Assembly: GCA_963677325.2 (NCBI GenBank) | Contig: CAXXGM010000008.1 | Span: 310,001-374,000 of the forward strand | DNA length: 64,000 nt | Origin: G963677325 sp963677325 | GTDB lineage: Bacteria; Bacteroidota; Bacteroidia; Bacteroidales; Prolixibacteraceae | Reading direction: 5' to 3' | Shown: positions 37,515-45,516 of the stretch, in pieces | Layout of the letters: each line of letters starts with the position of its first letter | How positions within the stretch are numbered: position 1 is the stretch's first letter | The notes under the pieces: generated by a model | The model's input: only the letters and a program-made list of their open reading frames with translations | What the model was told of the DNA's origin: nothing | Databases searched by the model: none | Made by a program: the position numbers and the translations under genes

Positions 37515-39203
37515 CTACCGGGCTACTTTTTCAAGTCGTTTTAACATGGAGAACATAAACGTGGCTGAAAGCAGTGTGCAGACAATAAAAAATGACCAAA
37601 GCTGCCAGACTTCCAGTTTTTCATAGAAAAGAGCGCCGATAAACAGCAGTTGGTTGCCAATAGCTGTTGCGGCAAGCCATCCGCCCTGCATGGTCCCTTT
37701 GTATTTTGGAGGAGCCACTTTCGACACAAAGGAAATGCCCATCGGACTGAGAAACAGTTCTGCAATAGTGAGTATAAAATAAGTGGAGATGAGCAGATAG
37801 GGCGATACAAGCTGGTCGTTTGGAACAGGATTACCCGCCAGGCCGGTTTGAGAAGGCAATCCAAACGACCCGATGGCCATGACCAGGAACGCTGTGGCTG
37901 CCAATATCATTCCTATTCCGATCTTACGGGGAGACGAGGGCTCAAAACCTTTCTTATTCATCCAGGAGAATGCGGCAACGGCCAATGGCGTCAGCGCTAC
38001 AATAAAGAAAGGGTTCATGTGCTGGAACAATTCCGGGCCGAATAAATTATCATGAGGCATACTGTTTAGTTTGTAGGAGGAGAGATAGACAAGGAGCATG
38101 GTTCCGACAGCGCCAATAAGACGTTGATTGCCTGTTGATTTTTTTCTCACCAGAAAATAGATGCTCCAAATGGTGCCAAATATGGGAAGCAATGTCCATA
38201 AATCGAACCAGAAAAAGGTTCCGGGCCCTACGATGCGCTGCGTATAATCGCGGGCAAAGAAGGTAAGGGTCAGCCCGTTTTGATGGAAAGACATCCAGAA
38301 GAAAATTACCACACCAAACACAAGAAACAGGGCCGTCAGCCGCTCTTTTACCTCCGCTTTCGGCATTTCTGCCACCTTCACAGGTTCCCCGTTTGTATCT
38401 TTATGCTGTATCAGGCTGAAACCTGGTTTAAGCATTTTGTTGAACGAGAAATAAACAACCAGTGAAACAAGCATCATCAGGGAGGCAAATCCAAATGCGT
38501 AATTATAGCCCGTAGAAAAAGCCAGAATATAGTTGTCGGCAAAAGTTTGAACATTGAAATCAGCGGGGAGAACTCCACCAACATAGGCCTGATTTGCAAT
38601 CGATGTCAGTTTTTCAGCGGCACCCTCAACTCCGTTTTTTACATTCCAGCATAAGGAGGGGAACTCTGCCTTGTCGACAAAATTGGAGAGACCGAGTACA
38701 TATTTTTTGAGGCTTATCACTACCGTTGGAGCAAACAGGGCGCCTATGTTAATCCCCATGTAGAATATCGAAAATGCGGAGTCTCTTTTGCTTTGGTATT
38801 TTGGGTCATCGTAAAGATTTCCAACCACTGCCTGGAGATTTCCTTTGAACATCCCGTTACCAAAAGCGATGACAAAAAGCCCGGTGCAGGCCTGGATCAA
38901 ACCAAAAGTTGTGGACGCAGTAGGTATAGCAATTAAAACATATCCAACAGCCATGGTGACAATGCCAAAAGTGATGGTTCGTTTTAAGCCGGCCATTCTG
39001 TCGGCAACAATCCCGCCTACCAAAGCCAGAGCATAAATGGAAGCGTAAAAAACAGAGTAAATTACCCCTGCCTTTGCCCCGGTCAGTCCAAACTTGGCCT
39101 GCAGGAATAAAACCAAGATAGCCATCATGGTATAAAAACCGAACCTTTCACCCATGTTGGTGAAAAAAGCGACTAACAGGCCTTTGGGATGTCCTTTAAG
39201 CAT
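37515..39203 (-). CDS. POT-family proton-coupled oligopeptide transporter
   Basis: 562 residues, about 14 membrane segments. The POT signature is in the first helix: NMGERFGFYTMMAILVLFL (ExxERFxxY). Conserved PTR2 blocks follow: YSVFYASIYALALVGGIVAD and GNLYDDPKYQSKRDSAFSIFY. It imports di- and tripeptides with protons. The first 67 bases and start codon are duplicated upstream at 39848-39920, beyond a toxin-antitoxin module, so its native upstream region has been replaced (see the repeat entries). Confidence 0.92.
   Translation of the reverse strand: MLKGHPKGLLVAFFTNMGERFGFYTMMAILVLFLQAKFGLTGAKAGVIYSVFYASIYALALVGGIVADRMAGLKRTITFGIVTMAVGYVLIAIPTASTTFGLIQACTGLFVIAFGNGMFKGNLQAVVGNLYDDPKYQSKRDSAFSIFYMGINIGALFAPTVVISLKKYVLGLSNFVDKAEFPSLCWNVKNGVEGAAEKLTSIANQAYVGGVLPADFNVQTFADNYILAFSTGYNYAFGFASLMMLVSLVVYFSFNKMLKPGFSLIQHKDTNGEPVKVAEMPKAEVKERLTALFLVFGVVIFFWMSFHQNGLTLTFFARDYTQRIVGPGTFFWFDLWTLLPIFGTIWSIYFLVRKKSTGNQRLIGAVGTMLLVYLSSYKLNSMPHDNLFGPELFQHMNPFFIVALTPLAVAAFSWMNKKGFEPSSPRKIGIGMILAATAFLVMAIGSFGLPSQTGLAGNPVPNDQLVSPYLLISTYFILTIAELFLSPMGISFVSKVAPPKYKGTMQGGWLAATAIGNQLLFIGALFYEKLEVWQLWSFFIVCTLLSATFMFSMLKRLEKVAR
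39131..39203. repeat. 73-bp direct repeat, copy within the transporter gene
   Basis: The first 73 bases of the transporter coding sequence (plus strand ends CCTTTGGGATGTCCTTTAAG then CAT). It is matched by 39848-39920 with one difference (CAC to CAG). The two copies bracket the toxin-antitoxin module. Confidence 0.93.
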
Positions 39204-39269
39204 AAATCAGGTTTTTAAACGTTTAGTTAATGAATGATTGGAACAAATATAACAAAAATAAAAGTTCTA

Positions 39270-39566
39270 CTATAGGTTAAGCGCTTCCGGATTCATCCGG
39301 TTTCCTCTAAAACTGGCTAGTTCAATAAATTCTCCATTGAAACGATAATATAATGTTGTTTGTGGGCTAATGACACAACGTCTTAAATTCTTTTTCTTAT
39401 CTGACCAGCGATATAAAAAGGGATTGATGGCAATTGAGTCAATTACTTCCTCAAAATATCTATCCACCTTCGAAGCAGTTTCAATTCCAAAGTTTTCAAT
39501 GACATAATCAAGGATTTCTTCATATTCGGTATATGCGCGTATTGAGTAACGGACTTGATAGGGCAT
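39270..39566 (-). CDS. RelE/ParE-family toxin
   Basis: 98 residues. Typical ParE/RelE fold read as YQVRYSIRAYTEYEEILDYV, IDSIAINPFLYRWSDKKKNL, RRCVISPQTTLYYRF and ELASFRGNRMNPEAL. It lies three bases downstream of an antitoxin gene, so the pair is one operon. The target (gyrase or ribosome-bound mRNA) cannot be told from sequence alone. Confidence 0.82.
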   Translation of the reverse strand: MPYQVRYSIRAYTEYEEILDYVIENFGIETASKVDRYFEEVIDSIAINPFLYRWSDKKKNLRRCVISPQTTLYYRFNGEFIELASFRGNRMNPEALNL

Positions 39567-39569
39567 CTT

Positions 39570-39800
39570 TTAAAAATTAAATCTTTCTTTAATTTTTGTT
39601 CTTACCTGATCGCGGGTTAACAATTCACCACGGTCCAACTGATCCAATCCTTCATTAATGGCCTTTTTATCCGTTTTACTGATCTTATCCCACCAATCAG
39701 CCCTTTCTTTTTGTATATTTTCAACCTTACGCAGAATCTCCTCTTCCTGCATGGATGAAATCCAATTGATAAGATTCAATTTCCTGTTTTCTAAATTCAT
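39570..39800 (-). CDS. Antitoxin partner of the ParE/RelE-like toxin
   Basis: 76 residues. Reads LINWISSMQEEEILRKVENI, then a charged region with WWDKISKTDKKAINEGLDQL and RGELLTRDQVRTKIKERF. This matches the small Bacteroidota antitoxins that pair with RelE/ParE toxins (an N-terminal interaction helix and a C-terminal regulatory tail). Three bases upstream of the toxin. Confidence 0.75.
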   Translation of the reverse strand: MNLENRKLNLINWISSMQEEEILRKVENIQKERADWWDKISKTDKKAINEGLDQLDRGELLTRDQVRTKIKERFNF

Positions 39801-39847
39801 AAATTTCCTTTTTACAAATTTAAAGATTTATATTCATAGTTGAACCC

Positions 39848-39920
39848 TATAAAAACCGAACCTTTCAGCCATGTTGGTGAAAAAAGCGACTAACAGGCCT
39901 TTGGGATGTCCTTTAAGCAT
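39848..39920. repeat. 73-bp direct repeat, remnant of the transporter 5' end
   Basis: Copy of transporter bases 39131-39203 with one mismatch. It has no open continuation: the preceding bases on the gene side belong to the toxin-antitoxin insert. The bases after it (TTTTATTTGATTAG) are presumably the original promoter region of the transporter. Confidence 0.93.
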
Positions 39921-40092
39921 TTTTATTTGATTAGTGTGATTGTTTACAAAGATAAAAAAAAGTGGAAAGGTTTTAATTCATCTGCAAAATTCTTGTTGTT
40001 TCAAAAAACAGTGGTGAAAGGTATAGTCTTTCTATTTTTTACTATTGAGGTTGCAAATTTAATGCTTATAATTACCGCAGAGCACGGGTAAT

Positions 40093-40509
40093 TTACTCGA
40101 ATGCGTGTGCTTTCCAGTTCTCAATTGTCAATCCCGGGATTCGGCTAAAGTGATTTTCATTATTTGTAACTAAAATCATATCATTTTCTATTGCGATTCC
40201 GGCAATAAATAAATCGATATCATCAATTGTTTTTCCGTCCTGTCTTAATGTTGAATATAATTCAGATGAAATTCTTGCGGATTTTTCAGTCATCGGAACA
40301 ATAAGATTGCCACTAATAAATTCATCAAATATCATTAGCTGCTTTAATGCATTTTTTGCTAATAAACCGCTTATGATCTCATAATATGTAATCAAGCTGA
40401 TCTCAATCAAATCAAACTGATCTAAATATTTTTCAAAATTCTCAACAACAATTTTGTCTCCTTTGAAATAATAGGAAAGAATATCTGTATCAATAAGCGC
40501 CCTATTCAT
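40093..40509 (-). CDS. VapC-type PIN-domain ribonuclease toxin
   Basis: 138 residues. PIN acidic residues: Asp in ALIDTDILSYYF, Glu in YYEIISGLL, Asp in IDDIDLFIAGIA and the following Asn-rich VTNNENHF, then RIPGLTIENW, a common VapC ending. It is expected to cleave tRNA or other RNA with magnesium. The start ATG at 40509 overlaps the upstream antitoxin gene by eight bases. An in-frame ATG further upstream lies inside the antitoxin and was not chosen. Confidence 0.88.
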   Translation of the reverse strand: MNRALIDTDILSYYFKGDKIVVENFEKYLDQFDLIEISLITYYEIISGLLAKNALKQLMIFDEFISGNLIVPMTEKSARISSELYSTLRQDGKTIDDIDLFIAGIAIENDMILVTNNENHFSRIPGLTIENWKAHAFE

Positions 40510-40738
40510 TATTTCTTCTGTTGCTCCTTTGACGTTTTTCAATCAAATGGTCAGTAAATTCCTTTAATATAGAATCGTCAATGTTTTCCCATGCACCGGC
40601 AAATGATAATGCCAATGATTTATTGTTCCGGCTTTGCTCCAGCTTAGATACGAAATCATCCAATTCTTCCAGCTTATCCGAAGGAATCCGATATATTTTT
40701 TTTAATATTTGCTGCCGCTTTTGGGTATCTGTAATCAT
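40502..40738 (-). CDS. Antitoxin of the VapC-type toxin
   Basis: 78 residues: helix-rich MITDTQKRQQILKKIYRIP, DKLEELDDFVSKLE, and a C-terminal WENIDDSILKEFTDHLIE, basic at the end. Position and overlap with the PIN toxin identify it. The DNA-binding type is not clear from sequence. Confidence 0.72.
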   Translation of the reverse strand: MITDTQKRQQILKKIYRIPSDKLEELDDFVSKLEQSRNNKSLALSFAGAWENIDDSILKEFTDHLIEKRQRSNRRNNE

Positions 40739-40950
40739 TCCTATTGCATTTTTTCAAATTTAACCAAAATTATTGAAATTATTCAAGAAGAGTAGAAATT
40801 GATCCCTTTGGAGGAATCACATGGGAAAATGGATTTGATTTTTGTCCAAATTTCTTGCGGGATTTATCACAAGAAAAAGTTAGTCTTTTAGCTTTGACAG
40901 TACCTCCCGTTATTTTTTTTCCCTTTTGCAAATCTCTAAATCTTTTTAAC

Positions 40951-40958
40951 TATTTTTG
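40951..40958 (+). promoter_or_regulatory. Promoter of nnr (TATTTTTG with upstream TTTG)
   Basis: TATTTTTG fits TAnnTTTG. TTTG at 40925-40928 is 22 bases upstream and serves as the -33 element, close to the consensus spacing. The start codon is 20 bases downstream. Confidence 0.55.
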
Positions 40959-40977
40959 ATAGAGATAACCATTCTAT

Positions 40978-42495
40978 ATGAAGCTTTTCACTACCGCACA
41001 GATTGCTTTGCTCGATCGTTATACAATCGAAAAAGAACCCATTTCCGACATTGATCTGATGGAAAGGGCTTCCGTGCAGATGGCCTATTGGATTATGAAA
41101 AAATTCAATGCCAATTACAAAATTGCTGTGTTTGCAGGGCCTGGCAATAACGGGGGAGATGCAATTGTTGTAGCAAGATTATTAGCCGGACAGAATTATG
41201 AGATCCGTTTATTCATTCCCGAACTTGGGAAAGGATTATCCGCCTCGGCAGCAATCAATCTGAAAAGGCTGGAAGAACAGGGATTGGTCAAGATTTCACG
41301 TCTCTTGGAAACAGATTTTTTGCCTGATCTTAGCTCTTTCAACTTGTTAATTGATGGGTTGTACGGATCAGGGTTAACGCGGCCTCTTTCGGGATTTTCC
41401 TCCATCCTTGTGCGATATATTAACAATTCGGGGCTCAAGATTATCGCTATCGATATTCCTTCAGGGTTAATGGGAGAGGATAATTCTCAAAACAATTATG
41501 ATTCCATCATTAAAGCTGATTATACACTCACTCTTCAGTTTCCTAAACTGTCATTTTTCTTTAAGGAAAATGATCCCTGTGTAGGTAAATGGGAAGTTTT
41601 GCCTATTGGACTGCATCCCCGGGGAATAGAAGAAGCTGAAACGAAATGGCACTTTATTGAAAGGGAAACGGCCTTTTCAATAAGAAAAGAAAGAAATAAG
41701 TTTTCTCACAAAGGAACCTACGGTCATGCCTTGCTTATTTCTGGAAGCTATGGCAAAATCGGGGCAGCTGTTTTAGCTGCCAAAGGGTGTTTGAGATCGG
41801 GCCCGGGGCTTGTCACAGTCCATCTTCCCAAATCCGGGGTGCAAATCATGCAGACGGCCTTGGCGGAGGCCATGGTTGATGCTGATCAATCGGAAGATGT
41901 GATCACACAAATACCCTCTCCGGAGGCTTATGCAGCCATCGGAATAGGTCCCGGCATCGGTAAAGCGCCTGAAACACAATCGGCTTTATTCAAATTGCTG
42001 CACCAAAGTAAAAAACCTTTGGTCATTGATGCCGACGGGTTGAATATTCTATCCATGAATCCCGAATGGATCAAACAGCTTCCGGAAGAATCTATTTTAA
42101 CACCGCATCCATTGGAATTTGCAAGATTAAAAGAAAAGGCATCCACAAGTTTTGAGCTTTTGAATAGAGCGCTTGAATTCGCAAAGGAGAACAGGGTTTA
42201 TGTTGTACTTAAAGGTGCATATACGGCCATAACATGCCCTGACGGGAGCTGTTGGTTTAACAGTACGGGAAATCCGGGAATGGCAACAGGAGGGAGCGGA
42301 GATGTGCTGACGGGGATACTCACCGGATTGCTTGCCCAGGGTTACTCTCCGTTAGAGACCTGTATCCTGGGAGTTTATATTCATGGTTTAAGTGCGGACC
42401 TGCTTGTTTCGTCTATGTCAATGGAATCGCTGCTGGCAGGTGATATTGCTGATAACCTGGGTCGGGCTTTTGCTACCTTTGATAAAAAGGAATAA
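40978..42495 (+). CDS. nnr: Bifunctional NAD(P)H-hydrate epimerase / ADP-dependent dehydratase
   Basis: 505 residues. Repairs hydrated NADH and NADPH. The N-terminal YjeF_N epimerase domain is seen in VFAGPGNNGGDAIVVARLLA near residue 57 and AIDIPSGLMGED near residue 160. The C-terminal carbohydrate-kinase-like dehydratase has KGTYGHALLISGSYGKIGAA, AIGIGPGIGKA, LTPHPLEFARL and GNPGMATGGSGDVLTGIL. Both domains are complete. Confidence 0.95.
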   Translation: MKLFTTAQIALLDRYTIEKEPISDIDLMERASVQMAYWIMKKFNANYKIAVFAGPGNNGGDAIVVARLLAGQNYEIRLFIPELGKGLSASAAINLKRLEEQGLVKISRLLETDFLPDLSSFNLLIDGLYGSGLTRPLSGFSSILVRYINNSGLKIIAIDIPSGLMGEDNSQNNYDSIIKADYTLTLQFPKLSFFFKENDPCVGKWEVLPIGLHPRGIEEAETKWHFIERETAFSIRKERNKFSHKGTYGHALLISGSYGKIGAAVLAAKGCLRSGPGLVTVHLPKSGVQIMQTALAEAMVDADQSEDVITQIPSPEAYAAIGIGPGIGKAPETQSALFKLLHQSKKPLVIDADGLNILSMNPEWIKQLPEESILTPHPLEFARLKEKASTSFELLNRALEFAKENRVYVVLKGAYTAITCPDGSCWFNSTGNPGMATGGSGDVLTGILTGLLAQGYSPLETCILGVYIHGLSADLLVSSMSMESLLAGDIADNLGRAFATFDKKE

Positions 42496-42541
42496 TTTGA
42501 TTATTCCCTTCTATCCATAATCTAATCAATATTAAATAATT

Positions 42542-42854
42542 GGCTCAATGACGAACAGTGTGGGTGGTAGGTATCTTTTTTAAGAAAGAATAAATTAAAT
42601 GAAAATGTGCCAGGTTAGGATGAACCTTATTTTTTATTTGACTAACCTTAGTAAAAAGGAATACCACCGTGGTTTGACCTTATTAAACAATCTGTATATC
42701 AATAAGGTAATAAGGTTGAGTTTTCTCCTCACTATCCATTTCTACTAAGGTTTTTCCTTGGGAATAAGGTTTTTCATAAACATAGACTTACTTGATTGAC
42801 AGATATAGGTTTGTACTTTGTTGCTTTAACACCCACAGAAAACGTCATAGAGCC
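42542..42854. mobile_element. F5 MITE copy 1, 313 bp (empty site for F1 insertion)
   Basis: Begins GGCTCAATGACGAACAGTGT and ends AACGTCATAGAGCC, imperfect terminal inverted repeats of about 25 bp. Contains CTAACCTTAGTAAAAAGG ... CTACTAAGGTTTTTCC and the AATAAGGTAATAAGGTTG core. No clear target duplication. The second copy (44911-45462) is the same sequence interrupted by an F1 element at AATAAATTAAATG, which is uninterrupted here. Confidence 0.85.
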
Positions 42855-42955
42855 TCAAAAGGAAATGGAACCAAAACAATTGCATTCTTAATCTCTGATT
42901 GAACTGCCATCGGTTAAAGAATAGATATCTTCGGCTTCATCTTTTAACCTGAGCT

Positions 42956-43178
42956 CGATCTAAGCAATGAATAAGACAGTGCTTGATTGTTTGAGCGTTA
43001 ATGTTGTCTTCGATAACCTAATCTTTAAAAAACACCTTAGATGGGATTAATTTTACGCTTTCACTAACCTAATTACCTGATTAAATTAGGTAATTAGGTT
43101 GGTTTTTCTCCCTCGACCATGACTACTGAGGTGTTTTCGGCAGATTAGGTTATCTATTCCTTAGATCGAACTCACGTT
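42956..43178. mobile_element. F1 MITE copy d, 223 bp
   Basis: Begins AACCTGAGCTCGATCTAAGC and ends TAGATCGAACTCACGTT. Nearly identical to copy e at 44966-45199, so both are recent. Its right end cuts an antitoxin-like gene and provides that gene's stop codon. Confidence 0.88.
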
Positions 43179-43363
43179 TTTAAAAAATCGAATGCTGGAT
43201 TTGAGGAAATTGAATCTACCCATAATTTTTCTTCATCTTTATCATACTCTTTTTCATCAACAAGGATGATAATCCGGACATTGCTATCCTTTTTGTTCAA
43301 AGGATAGCTAATTCTCAAGTGTCCTTGTTTATCAGTCCTCGTGCTGATCTCTATTGCTTTCAT
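43172..43363 (-). pseudogene. Small antitoxin-like protein truncated by an F1 MITE
   Basis: 63 residues reading MKAIEISTRTDKQGHLRISY ... NPAFDFLKT. Intact relatives of this small family, found beside toxin genes in Bacteroidota and Cyanobacteria, read on after NPAFDFLK with about 15 more residues (DPEEDIYTLADGKPF, from memory). Here the reading frame enters the MITE end AACGTGAG and stops at its TGA after one foreign residue. No toxin gene remains beside it. Confidence 0.7.
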
Positions 43364-43529
43364 TTAGTCGCTAATTGAGTTTTAATCCGCAATAGCGTTC
43401 TTTATTTATCTCTTAACATCCACATAAAAACATCCCGGATTAAATTGTGTCCTCACCTCCTGCAATGTTAAAAAAGTATTTTTATGAACTGAAAGCAAAA
43501 GCAAAGTAAGGGCGTAAGGTTATAAATTT

Positions 43530-43537
43530 TATATTTG
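43530..43537 (+). promoter_or_regulatory. Bacteroidota -7 element of the DUF4831 gene
   Basis: TATATTTG, 62 bases before the start codon, fits TAnnTTTG; no clear -33 element. Confidence 0.4.
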
Positions 43538-43598
43538 TCTCAATGAAAAATGGATAAAAATCTTTTTTTCTAAGCAAAGAACTAAAACAGTAAAAACA

Positions 43599-44702
43599 AT
43601 GAAATCAACAAGTCTCTTATATCTGTTCATCTTCCTGATGGCCGGAAATCTTTTGGCAGGAACAAAGGATGATAAAAAGAAGATTGAAACAACCGGAGGT
43701 CCGTTTGCAGGAGGGGTTGTGTACTCGTTACCGCGTACCGGGGTAAGGATCTTTGTGGAAGCATCGCAGGAAAAATTCTTTCATGGTCCCTATTACGAAT
43801 ATGCCCAGAAATATTTAGGAGTTAGAAATGCTCCCTCCAATGATGGGGAAAACTGGACTATTACCGGAGTAAAACTGGAAACATTCGGAGAACCCGATCC
43901 TGCAGAGATGCACAAAGCCGCTGGCGCTGTGGCTTCCATGTTAAGCCTCACGGAAGAAGGTGTTCTGGTTGGGGTTAACAGTGAAACCAAAGTAGACAAG
44001 CATAAAGTATTCTCATCCGAATTCACAAATGATATAGCTGTTCCCAAACAGGTCTGGTCTGATTTATCCATGCATTCTTTTCTTTCTGAAAAAGACAGTT
44101 CCCGCCGGTCAGGAGATAAATTTAAATCTTTCGAGGAAAAAGCGGCTGAAGCGGCTCATGACATTTTAAAACTGAGGAAAAGAAAAGCTCAGGTCCTGGC
44201 TGCCAAATATGATAAGCTGCCGCCGGATGGGAAAGCATACCAGGTCATGGTAGACGAACTTGATAAGATCATCGGTGAATATACAGCTCTTTTTATCGGG
44301 AAATCCTTCAAGGCAAAGCACTCCTATACTTTTGACGTAATTCCTGACGGGAAAGGAGCAAAAGGACTCGTGGCTTTCCGTTTTTCGCCATCGGCTGGAA
44401 TTTTGCCGGAAAACAATGTCTCAGGGAAACCCATCGTGCTCGATCTGGACCCCAATACTGATCTGACACGCAATGGTTCTCAATCGGCCGCACAGGGTGA
44501 AGCTTCCACTTCAGGAGTCTATTACCGGATTCCGGGATTAGCCATAGCGCGGCTTTTGAACGGAAGTGATGTTCTTGCTCAGGCACGCCTCGCGATTGCC
44601 CAGTTTGGTGTTGTTACTCCTCTACCCGATGCATTACTGAACGGAGAATACAAGATAATGATTCACCCAACAACCGGGGCTATTCAAAGAATAGGCGAAT
44701 AG
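43599..44702 (+). CDS. DUF4831 family exported protein
   Basis: 367 residues with a signal peptide (LLYLFIFLMAGNLLAG). The segment GVVYSLPRTGVRIFVEA near residue 40, ending in FHGPYYEYAQKYLGV, is the DUF4831 hallmark, and the rest follows the family to a C-terminal NGEYKIMIHPTTGAIQRIG. Function unknown. It has its own promoter-like box and terminator. Confidence 0.85.
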   Translation: MKSTSLLYLFIFLMAGNLLAGTKDDKKKIETTGGPFAGGVVYSLPRTGVRIFVEASQEKFFHGPYYEYAQKYLGVRNAPSNDGENWTITGVKLETFGEPDPAEMHKAAGAVASMLSLTEEGVLVGVNSETKVDKHKVFSSEFTNDIAVPKQVWSDLSMHSFLSEKDSSRRSGDKFKSFEEKAAEAAHDILKLRKRKAQVLAAKYDKLPPDGKAYQVMVDELDKIIGEYTALFIGKSFKAKHSYTFDVIPDGKGAKGLVAFRFSPSAGILPENNVSGKPIVLDLDPNTDLTRNGSQSAAQGEASTSGVYYRIPGLAIARLLNGSDVLAQARLAIAQFGVVTPLPDALLNGEYKIMIHPTTGAIQRIGE

Positions 44703-44725
44703 TTCTTCATGAATTACTACAAAAT

Positions 44726-44760
44726 AAAAGCAGGCGGAATTTTCCGCCTGCTTTTATTTT
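44726..44760 (+). terminator. Rho-independent terminator of the DUF4831 gene
   Basis: AAAAGCAGGCGGA, loop ATTT, TCCGCCTGCTTTT then ATTTTG; a perfect 13-bp stem. Confidence 0.92.
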
Positions 44761-44910
44761 GAATGGAATGAGGGTGTCCCCAAAGCTAAAACACAATAAA
44801 CAAATTCATCTGTTTTTTTAGCCTTGTACCGTCAACTAAAGTTGATGGCAATGGATCGGAAACAGACTTTTGGGACATCCTCATGATTCGGTGGCATAAC
44901 TTAAAAAAAG

Positions 44911-45462
44911 GGGTCTATGACGAACAGTGTGGGTGGTAGGTATCTTTTTTAAGAAAGAATAAATTAACCTGAGCTCGATCTAAGCAATGAATAAGACAGT
45001 GCTTGATTGTTTGAGCGTTAATGTTGTCTTCGATAACCTAATCTTTAAAAAAACACCTTAGATGGGATTAATTTTACGCTTTCACTAACCTAATTACCTG
45101 ATTAAATTAGGTTATTAGGTTGGTTTTTCTCCCTCGACCATGACTACTGAGGTGTTTTCGACAGATTAGGTTATCTATTCCTTAGATCGAACTCACGTTA
45201 AATTAAATGAAAATGTGCCAGGTTAGGATGAACCTTATTTTTTATTTGACTAACCTTAGTAAAAAGGAATACCACTGTGGTTTGACCTTATTAAACAATC
45301 TGTATATCAATAAGGTAATAAGGTTGAGCTTCCCTCTCACTATCCATTTCTACTAAGGTTTTTCCTTGGGAATAAGGTTTTTCATAAACATAGACTTACT
45401 TGATTGACAGATATAGGTTTGTACTTTGTTACTTTAACACCCACACAAAACGTCATAGAGCC
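44911..45462. mobile_element. F5 MITE copy 2 with an F1 element nested inside
   Basis: Starts GGGTCTATGACGAACAGTGT and ends ACGTCATAGAGCC. Flanked by an 8-bp direct duplication AAAAAAAG (44903-44910 and 45463-45470). Its total of 552 bp minus the inserted F1 element (234) and its 5-bp duplication leaves 313 bp, exactly the size of copy 1. Inserted just after the terminator of the oxidoreductase gene. Confidence 0.92.
44966..45199. mobile_element. F1 MITE copy e inserted into F5 copy 2
   Basis: Ends AACCTGAGCTCGATCTAAGC and TTAGATCGAACTCACGTT. Flanked by AAATT at 44961-44965 and 45200-45204, a 5-bp duplication of a sequence that occurs once in the empty copy (near 42590). This fixes the ends and duplication length of the F1 family. 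Confidence 0.93.
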
Positions 45463-45463
45463 A

Positions 45464-45494
45464 AAAAAAGAGCAGCCACGATGACTGCTCTTTT
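45464..45494 (-). terminator. Terminator of the oxidoreductase operon
   Basis: On the minus strand: AAAAGAGCAG, loop, CTGCTCTTTTTTT. The T-run coincides with the A7 part of the MITE target duplication. Confidence 0.85.
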
Positions 45495-45516
45495 CAGAAT
45501 TATATTTCAGTAAGAA

